Shown piece after piece: positions 56,601 through 64,000 of a stretch of 64,000 nucleotides of DNA. Within the stretch, counting starts at the first letter, position 1. Every line of letters starts with the position of its first letter. Position numbers and translations under genes: made by a program. This DNA comes from Paralichthys olivaceus (lineage: Eukaryota > Chordata > Actinopteri > Pleuronectiformes > Paralichthyidae), in assembly GCF_024713975.1 (NCBI RefSeq), contig NC_091116.1:8028986-8092985 (forward strand), in the 5' to 3' direction. The notes below the pieces were generated by a model that was not told the origin of the DNA, ran no database searches, and worked only from the letters and a program-made list of their open reading frames with translations.

Positions 56601-57839
56601 GGACGAGGACTTTATGCCCCCGGCTGCTTGAGGAAAAATCAAGTCTGGAGGAAGAAATATGCTATCCATCTCACAAAACAGCATTTGTTCGCCTGCCAGG
56701 GCCTTGAAAACCATTAACACGATTAGGCAGCACACAATGGCAACAGTCCCTCTCCTCCCTCCCTCTGTCTCCTTCTCTTTTTTCTTCCCTGTATTCCCTC
56801 CCATTTTGTTTGAGCTCATTTGCCAGTACAATGCAGACATTCAGTGGTTTGTCTGCACCTCTTCTCCTGGGGGAGCCTTCAGCACAAAAACCTCTGAATT
56901 CATGCAGATAGACACACAAATCAATGCACAGGAGCATAAATTAACACAAAAATTAATACATTCATGCCAAAGGGAGACTCACACACATTCGCTCGCGCAC
57001 TCTCCCTTTGCCTGCAGCCAACCTGCTCTTATGCGCAGTATGTGCTGTGCTAATGGAGAGAAACAAACCAAAAACAAATCAACAGAAGGTTATATAAACA
57101 CTATACTGTCCTGGAAAGACTTGGGCATGGGCAGAGAGATGTACACTCACTGTTCCCATATAAGCAGCAGAGCAGAGGATTGGATGTGTGTGTGTGTCCC
57201 AGAAAGCAGCGGGTGAATGGCTTCAGGCTGGTTGTTTGAGGCAATTTATTCCTCTGACGTTATTGATTTTTCATGTCCATCCTTTTGTTCTGTTCTCCAG
57301 CATTTTTCGAGGGGATCGTTTGCTAAAACACACAATTGCAAAGAGGCGTTTAGTACGATGCTCGCAGTGCCATGACTAAGAGTTTTTAAGAACACAGAAA
57401 TCCAACCCAGATCCTCGTCTGTGGCTTTCCTCCTCCTCTATCCATTCTCTCTCTTTCTCTCTCGCTCACCTCGTCTTACTTTTCATCTAATCTCCTCTCC
57501 TCTCCTCTCCCAGCCCCCCCCCCCCTTATCCCAGCAATAACATTTAATTGCATCCGTCTTGCGTTTTTCAGCGCAAGTGCTCAAGGAGTTTAACATGAGT
57601 GGTAATTCTCATTAAATCTCTCTCTCTCTCTTTTTCTTCATCTGTTTCCCCCCCACCCACCTCTAGGTGCCTACAGATGTTTCCATGGGTCTGTTGGCAG
57701 AACCCCAGGTAGCCATGTTTTGCGGTAAACTCAATATGCACATCAACGTGCAGAGCGGCAAGTGGGAGCCGGACCCCTCAAGCACCAAGAGCTGCATCGG
57801 CACTAAGGAGGGCATCCTGCAGTACTGCCAGGAGGTAAG

Positions 57840-57875
<36 letters not shown>

Positions 57876-60569
57876 CTGCACCTTCAGTTTTTTTTATGTA
57901 AAATTGTTTATTTCCCCTCCTGAATCAATTAACTCTGATATTACACCATTTTAAAGCTGATATGAATCTTAAGTGTCTGTAATGTAACAAGCAGCAGCTG
58001 GACGTGGTGTAGTTAAGGTGGGGAATATAGATACTGAATGTCAGGGTTGTTTTGAAATGATAATATCGTGAAGGTGAAATGCTTTTGTCTTTGGATGCAG
58101 CAGGGGTAAGAGGTGTCGTTTCCTCCCCAGACCAATCTTCCTCATCAATCGTCATGATTTGTTACGGCTTCACAGCTTGAAAATGGCTCTAATCAAGCTG
58201 CGTGCGTGTTGATATATGAATTTCTTAAACAGTAATTACCCCGTTTATTTAGTTTTTAGCGAGAAATAATCCTAGATGATAAATGTTTACAGTCGTGACA
58301 TTTTAGTCGGATGATTTACACTTAAGCCATTAAACTGACACTCTCTGAGCAAATTACAGTGACTGAGCAGGTAGCAGTGTAGCTTCTTTATGGAGAGGGG
58401 AATTTGCACCAAGTGAGATTTTCTTTTCTAGGGGATTTACAGTTTTATTTTGCAGTGTTTGTGCAAATACACGATGCCAGAACTCTGCTCAGTAAACAAG
58501 CTGCTTAGGCCCATATGACCTGATGTTAGAAGCTTGGGTTAGTTTGTTATTAGGTGAAAGCTAACCAGGTCAAACACAACACAGTGAGCGCCTCTGTTCT
58601 ATGGATTAACTTTTGTGCTAGATGATTTTTTTCATTTACCGCAGAATTTCATTTGGGAGCAGTGTAGACGATCACTGCACTATGTAAGACAGAAGTGCTA
58701 AAAGGGAGTTGTCTGATAAGAGGAAGTGATGCATTATGAGTTTCTCTGAAAAGTATTTAAGACAAGCTCAAAGGAGCATTATCTCATCCTCCTTGTGTTA
58801 CCACAAATAACAAATCCAGCAACGACAAATAAATGCTTTGGAAAAATCTGTCTCGGGTCCCAGAATTTGAACTTTGAAAAATAGACGACATGAAACGTTT
58901 CCCCCTCAAAGCTGAGCAGGAGCACACGGCTTGACAAATGCAAGAATAACAAGGAGCCAAGAAGTTGATGGAGTTGTTTTTTGTGCATAGGGAGGGAGGA
59001 GGTGTTGTAGAGAAGTAGGAGGGAAGAGGTGTGGGCACAGGGACATGTTGAATATTGTGCAGATGTCATGCATGGCTGAAGAGAACACAGAGGTAAACAC
59101 AGCAGAGTCCGCCAAGCAGAAACAACATCGACAAGCACTGTGGTAATGTTAAGAGCAGAATATTTCGGAGAACAAAATTCGCTGAATGTTTCACCAAATT
59201 AATGATCCTGCAGAAAGAGCTGTGAGGCTACAAACAGCAGCTGCAATGGTGAGCAGATACAGTATGTCATTGTAAAATAGAAGAAGAAAGAAGAAATTAA
59301 CTGCACATTGCACAAGAGGTGTTTGCAAAGACAACAGAGTCAGAAACGTTTGTAATTGAGTAAAAGACCCAATCAGCAAGCAGTTGCAAGTGTCTACGCT
59401 ATCGTCTCCAAATATTTCTGCCCGTCCAGACAAAAACGCAGTGCCGGGATTTTCAAAGTAAAACGATGCCAGCAGCATTACCAGACTTCTCTGTTGTAGA
59501 CACTAGCTGTAAAACTCCGAGAGAAGTGTGGACGGCAAGCGATGTTGGAGAGGAGGTTCTGAGAGAGAAACGACTGCAAGACGAGAGATGTATGGGTAAA
59601 AATACCATAAAAATGAGCAATGTAGGAGGAGAAATGGATCATGCACGTTTGCAAGTGTGTGTAGGACACAGAGAGGGCGAATCCACGCTTTCTGCATTTG
59701 TGGCTCCCGCTGTAGAGTTGGTGCTAAAAAGGTTTGGCTGTAAGTGATGGATGGATGAAGAGGGAAACCCTCTGTTCTCTTTCACCTTTGCAGTGCCATG
59801 ACACCATTATATATCATATAATGTGTATTCCTGTGTTTGTAGGTGTACCCAGAGCTCCAGATTACCAACGTGGTGGAGGCCAACCAGCCAATCAGCATCC
59901 GGAACTGGTGCAAGAAGGGACGCAAGCAGTGTCACAGCCACATGCACATCGTTGTGCCCTACCGCTGCCTGGGTGAGTCTCTTATGTGATTTCACTGACT
60001 CACACTTTTGAGCACTTGCTAGGAAAACATTTCTAGAAGGTGGTGTTACCATAGCAACCAAGGAGTCAGGAGAGTCGGCTATGCTCACTTAGGGTTTTTT
60101 AGTGTTTGTTGAAATATGTCCGGGTTGTGCACAATATTTCTAAAAATGGATGCTGTTGCTGCCGCAGTGGGAGAATTTGTGAGTGATGCCCTGCTAGTCC
60201 CGGACAAGTGCAAGTTCCTGCACCAGGAGCGCATGGATCAGTGTGAGAGCCACTTGCACTGGCACACTGTAGCCAAGGAGGTGAGGACATGCACCTGTAC
60301 ACTCACCTTTATAAGATGTTGAGGATGAATGTCTACTAATCTACTAATCTATTTCTTACTTTGTCTTTCTTTCTGTAGTCCTGTGGAGACCGCACCATGA
60401 ATCTCCATGACTACGGGATGCTGTTGCCATGTGGCATCGACCGTTTCCGAGGTGTGGAGTTTGTGTGCTGTCCCGCTGAAGCGGAGCGGGAAGCTGATAG
60501 CGCCGAGCAGGACGCTGATGATTCTGATGTCTGGTGGGGCGGTGCAGAGACCGACTACTCTGACAACAG

Positions 60570-60627
<58 letters not shown>

Positions 60628-61868
60628 AAATGAGGGCAAAGGAGCAGCAGAGTCATACATCAGTGCTCGGATGATTATAGATTCTACCACTTTCATTTTC
60701 AACGCTGGCATGAGGATAACATTTCTGTCCTTGAATGCCAACTGCAGGTTGGTTATAATTTAGAGGCTCCGTCCTCTCCTCCTCATTTATTCTCTTTGTC
60801 TTCCTCATCCCTCTTTCTCTGGCATCTTTCCTTCACACAATTGCGCTCATTGGCTCCATATGTCTCACCTTCTCCCCCTTTCCTTCTTTCCCTTTTCTAC
60901 CCATCCCTCCTCCCCTCCCAGTATGGTGCGGGAGCCAGAGCCAGTGGAGCAGCAAGAGGAAGCCAGGCCATCTGCGGCGGTAGAGGAGGAAGAGGAAGAG
61001 GAGGTGGCTGAGGAAGACGAGGTGGAGGAGGAGGAAGAGGATCTACTTGACAATGACCAGGACGGAGACGGGGAGGAGGATGAGGAGGCAGTGGAGGAGG
61101 AAGAAGAGGAGGATGGTGACGACGACATTATCGACGCACTCGGCGACGACGATGCCGACGAGCCCACCACAAACGTTGCCATGACAACCACCACCACTAC
61201 CACCACCGAGTCTGTGGAGGAAGTTGTCCGGGGTGAGGAACTTGCATGGTTTAGTTAACAGGGTTCGTGAACATGATCAGATGACGTGTTTCTTTGGGTT
61301 CAGATTAATGTGGAACAAGCTGCAACATGTACAAATGTGTTTTGCACATTTTTTCATGATTTGCTAGACACAGCCCAACCTCACGCTCCTCACCAATTAA
61401 TATCCTGCTGTCATTTTTCTTATTGTGCTCATTTGTCATTTCACAGCGCTCATTAGCTACGTTCCGTTAGAATCAGAATTGGTTGTACCAGCTTTGTTTT
61501 TTCATTTCAGTGTTAAATTGTTCTTACAATCGGTTCTGGCTTTCTTCACACACCCTGTTCTGTAGCATCATGCATTTTATTTCTATAACATGTCCTTTTT
61601 TTTTTATAGGTGAACACAAGATCTTTACAAAGGCTCTGATAAAAAGCCTGACATTGTGTATCGTGAGCTCAAGTGCCTGTGTGTGTGTGTGTCATCCAAG
61701 ATGTGTGCTGGGCCAACGCAGAGACTGGTCCGTGCCGGGCCATGCTGCCACGCTGGTACTTTGACCGACAGGACGGCCGCTGTGCTCAGTTTATCTACGG
61801 CGGCTGCGGAGGCAACAGGAATAACTTTGAGTCAGAGGAGTACTGCCTGTCTGTCTGCAGCAGCGTCA
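41693..61868 (+). CDS. app: Amyloid precursor protein, N-terminal part (3' truncated by window)
   Basis: Seven exons: 41693-41752, 57667-57834, 59843-59972, 60168-60280, 60379-60569, 60922-61232 and 61701-61868, giving 380 full codons. Exons 1-5 and 7 match human APP exon sizes closely (168, 130, 113, 191 versus 194, and 168). Signal peptide; E1 growth-factor-like part ([18 protein letters not shown], heparin loop [10 protein letters not shown]); copper-binding part with H148, H150, H152, Y169 and M171; [16 protein letters not shown]; acidic region (about 222-305) and Thr run; then the Kunitz inhibitor exon (C327 to about 379) with reactive-site Arg337 in TGPCRAM. Sequence details exclude APLP2. 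APP is a type I membrane protein processed by secretases. The E2, amyloid-beta and cytoplasmic exons are beyond 64000. Fish usually have two copies; the Kunitz exon favours appa, since appb lacks it in zebrafish as I recall. Confidence 0.96.
43308..43560. repeat. Dispersed repeat remnant (MITE-like)
   Basis: Begins GGGCCAGTCCCAATTCACCC, continues with repeated CCCT-type words, and ends near GAAGTGAATCGACATGGCG. This resembles a repeat often seen in fish genomes that starts with a CCCAATTC-type terminus. Class and limits unverified. Confidence 0.4.
46890..47010. repeat. Dispersed repeat fragment (shared with three other sites)
   Basis: Contains TTTCAGACATGCACTGGAAT, ACATTTTCCTGAAAATTT and GGCGCTGTATGTGAGAA. 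Related wording is seen at about 3516-3600 (TTTCCGGAGGGGCTGTGTGT), 22605-22720 (TCCGGACATTTTA, CTCAGACATCTTC) and 40945-41035 (CGCAGACATGCACTGAGCTC, GGGGGGCTGCATTTGTGAA). This suggests one diverged repeat family. Confidence 0.45.
50066..50240. repeat. Possible dispersed repeat remnant
   Basis: ATAGCCATGTTCACACTAG, TTGTTTCCGTTTG and AAACGGAGCATGTGGGAAAC resemble the element type at 2483-2745. Weak and diverged. Confidence 0.25.
55444..55528. repeat. Imperfect inverted repeat, hairpin-forming
   Basis: Left arm 55444-55475 and right arm 55497-55528 are reverse complements at 28 of 32 positions, separated by a 21-base loop. The inner 10 bases (GATTGGCTGT / ACAGCCAATC) pair perfectly. It lies in app intron 1 on the sense strand. 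It may be a small palindromic transposon remnant or a pre-microRNA-like structure. Confidence 0.85.
57835..59842. other. app: app intron 2
   Basis: A 2-kb intron. A (GT)n tract (57842-57873) starts 7 bases after the donor. The remainder is AT-rich, and short open frames on either strand have no recognisable features. Confidence 0.8.
60045..60058. promoter_or_regulatory. app: RFX X-box-like palindrome in app intron 3
   Basis: GTTACCATAGCAAC fits the X-box consensus (GTNRCC, short spacer, RGYAAC) on both half-sites. It lies in the 195-bp intron between exons 59843-59972 and 60168-60280. Motif evidence only. Confidence 0.4.
60572..60624. repeat. (CA)n microsatellite at app exon 5 donor
   Basis: The intron begins GT at 60570-60571 and goes straight into about 26 AC units, so donor positions +3 onward are part of the repeat. 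Confidence 0.98.
61233..61700. other. app: app intron 6
   Basis: A 468-bp AT-rich intron between the acidic-region exon and the Kunitz exon. It ends with a (TG)n run at 61678-61692 and the acceptor AAG at 61698-61700. Confidence 0.85.
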
Positions 61869-62199
61869 GTAAGTCCTGCTCACATCTGACCGGCAGCTCG
61901 CCACTCTCAGTAGCAGTCGTTTTCCTCTCCAGCTCGTCCTTCTCCCTCAGTTTTCCTCGCTGTCTATCCGAGCTGTCCGCTTGGTATAAACAGCAGAACG
62001 TTCTCGCTTGGTGTGCTTCTCCTGTCGACTCCTGTCCTAGCTAACGTTTACTTATTCCTCGCCGGTGTGCGTGTGTCTGTGTGTGTGTGGTACTTTCAGC
62101 AAACAAAGCTGTTTGCACTAAAAATAGACTTTACCTTTCCCACAATCCTTTGCAGGTTCTCGATGCCACCATCCTGATCCCCTGTGCACTCACTGTCGC

Positions 62200-62330
62200 C
62201 TTTGCTTTTACACCCAGTACTTTTACTCAAGTAGATATATACATTTTTGAAATACCGGTATGTATTTTCTACTCCACTGCATTAATAAACAGTTTTAGTT
62301 ACTAGTTACTTTAAGAACTAGATTTTGCAC
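62200..62330 (+). repeat. Dispersed repeat fragment (teleost MITE-like)
   Basis: ACCCAGTACTTTTACTCAAG, TTTTCTACTCCACTGCATTA and AGTTACTAGTTACTTTAAG are hallmark words of a very common teleost interspersed repeat. A reversed end of the same family is at about 14195-14245. Confidence 0.6.
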
Positions 62331-63365
62331 GATGGATAATATGACAAGCTTTGTGGTTTCCAGCATTTTTTGCTTCATACAAATACAATGTATAGACAGG
62401 GTCACACTTCATATCACTCTGACTTGCTAACAGTGCCACCAAATAGCGATTTTTTTACCCTCTGTTATTTCAATAAATGTTGAAACGATCCAATGTCACA
62501 GCAAGAGCAAATATTGGAGAAAAACTTAAAAAAACCTTTTTTTAAAAGAACTTTGATTTTTCTTCTTTCCTCTTCTATCAATCATCTCACAACCCCTCAG
62601 AGCACAAGCACGTTAAATAAAATAGATTTAAGAGATTGCTAAGCTAAATAAAGTAGTGAACCACTGCCAAACAGCATGTTCCAGTAATAGTGGTCATTTT
62701 CATGGACAATTTGCTTCAGTGGCTGACTGATTTTTTTCACATTACCATGGTTACACGGTTGTTTCCCTATAGAGCATGAACAATAACTATGATCATTTCT
62801 GCGATTACAGTCGTTTCATTGGCATCGCCTCATACTTTAGCATGAAAACGAGCTGTAAAACCATCCAGGCAGGAATTATTTTTTGCAATAATCCTCACAT
62901 CACGGCACATTATCCTTTGCATTCCTGACACGTGCCGGGCTTGCTTACATTATTCCCTCCTTATCACCGAGGGAACACGTTCAATTGACTTAAATCGGGT
63001 GTCACATTAGCCTCCTGCAATTTTGAAGATGTGAGACGTTTCTTAGGCAGCAGTTAAGGAAGAACTCATCAATACATCATTACGTGCTCTCAGCGAATAC
63101 CTGCCTCCTACATCACATTGTGATGATTGATTAGCAGCGGCTACAGGGAAAATGGGGAGGACAGCTGGAGGATGGTTCCCACCTTGTCAATATGTTTGGA
63201 ATTTCTAAATAATAAAGACTTCTCCGATCATTCAGTCACAAATGGAACTGATTGGATTTGAAATGTGCGTGTGTGTGTCTGTGCATGTGTGCAGATGGGG
63301 GCTGTATGTGATGGCGGGGAGCGGAAGGCGGTTTGAGTGTTTGGCTCTGATGCTGATTTCACACT

Positions 63366-63394
63366 GTGCGTGCGTGCGTGCGTGCGTGCGTGCG
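63366..63394. repeat. (TGCG)7 tetranucleotide repeat
   Basis: Seven tandem TGCG units, an alternating purine-pyrimidine tract with Z-DNA potential, in app intron 7. Confidence 0.95.
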
Positions 63395-64000
63395 ATCTGC
63401 CCTGCAGCAAAATGGAGTCATGCTATATGGAGTCCCTATTTTGATCTAATTCTATCCTCTGTGTGTGTATTAATATGCATGTGTGTTTGTGATAAGGGAT
63501 TTCTGCCCCGCGTAGAATAGTGGAAATGAGAAACTGCTGCAGTGTCTAACCCACGCCAACACACGCACACACAGAGAAACACACATTTGTTGTGAACTGT
63601 TCAATTAACATTCAATCACGGTAGGTCTTAGAGTAAAATGAAATATATTCGTATCACAGATAATCACATGATAATAATAATCCATGTAATTCTTATACAG
63701 AAAAAGCTACTTTTCTGTCTTTGTTCTATATCTGTTCTATATCTGCCTTTGCTCCCACATTATATTAATTCAGTCTTTGTCCAGTTAATGAAAGATTTGT
63801 CTTTGCCAAAAATCTCTCCCACTCTCACTATTGTAATTCTCAACCTGAGAGTCCTAATTCCCATGGGGCTCGCGAGATAATTTGTAGGCATTGCCAGATA
63901 GTTGTGGAGCAAAAACATGATATAATATATTCAAAATAAAATTACATATTTTAGACTTAGAGTAGTTGTTACATGTAATTGTCTGCTTGTTTGTGGGAGT

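Larger units (their letters stand above)
41753..57666. other. app: app intron 1
   Basis: A 15.9-kb first intron, long as in other vertebrates. It contains several repeat-like fragments (about 43308-43560, 46890-47010, 50066-50240), an imperfect 32-bp inverted repeat (55444-55528), a YY1-type motif AAGATGGCGGC at 42901-42911, short CA/GT runs, and a poly-C run near 57514. Many small open frames exist, but none has recognisable protein features or splice partners. Confidence 0.65.
61869..64000. other. app: app intron 7 (right edge)
   Basis: 2.1 kb after the Kunitz exon without a recognised next exon. It contains a dispersed repeat fragment (about 62200-62330) and a (TGCG)7 tract (63366-63394). 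The small OX-2-like exon and the E2 exons are not visible before the window ends. Confidence 0.65.

Noticed and set aside
60865..61206. Antisense poly-Ser open frame opposite app exon 6
   Set aside because: It is the complement of Glu/Asp codon runs in a secure exon.
61869..62044. In-frame continuation after the Kunitz exon as extra APP coding sequence
   Set aside because: A good donor (GTAAGT) ends the exon at 61868, exactly the length of human exon 7. The continuation is Ser-rich and unrelated to the following APP exon.

Overview
The window is vertebrate nuclear DNA, most likely from a percomorph-type teleost fish. The genes are split into short exons with GT-AG introns, (CA)n/(TG)n microsatellites are very dense, several dispersed repeats look like known teleost families, and the introns are compact. 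All five recognised genes are on the + strand. Exons were assigned by hand from reading frame, splice sites and remembered protein families. Exon lengths and phases agree throughout, but no alignment or database search was run.

Layout: (1) 528-4821, the 3' nine coding exons of an SLC6 sodium/chloride-coupled transporter of the GABA/betaine/taurine/creatine subgroup, cut off on the left by the window edge. (2) 8857-20997, complete adamts5 (8 coding exons, 960 aa). (3) 25734-30031, complete adamts1 (8 coding exons, 943 aa), with a TATA box about 400 bp upstream and a poly(A) signal about 1.1 kb downstream. (4) 34142-40151, complete cyyr1 (4 exons, 162 aa). (5) 41693-61868 and onward, the first seven exons of the amyloid precursor protein gene app: signal peptide, E1, acidic region and Kunitz (KPI) exon. 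E2, the amyloid-beta segment and the cytoplasmic tail lie beyond the right edge.

adamts5-adamts1-cyyr1-app in the same order and orientation matches human 21q21, so this is an ancient vertebrate linkage block compressed here to a few tens of kb. The first two genes encode secreted matrix metalloproteinases (aggrecan/versican cleavage). The last two encode single-pass membrane proteins. No operon-like relation is implied; shared neighbourhood may reflect shared long-range regulation, and CTCF-like motifs flank adamts1.

The most notable features are: dinucleotide repeats lying directly against splice sites (slc6 exon 4 donor, cyyr1 exon 3 acceptor, app exon 2 and exon 5 donors, app KPI-exon acceptor); a (TG)39 tract about 160 bp upstream of the app start codon; a miRNA-like 32-bp hairpin and other inverted repeats in introns; short upstream ORFs just before the adamts5 start; a Ser/Thr/Pro-rich expansion in the ADAMTS5 linker; an enlarged acidic domain in APP; and a divergent SLC6 paralogue. 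I found no tRNA, rRNA, CRISPR or prokaryotic-type system and no convincing novel protein-coding gene.
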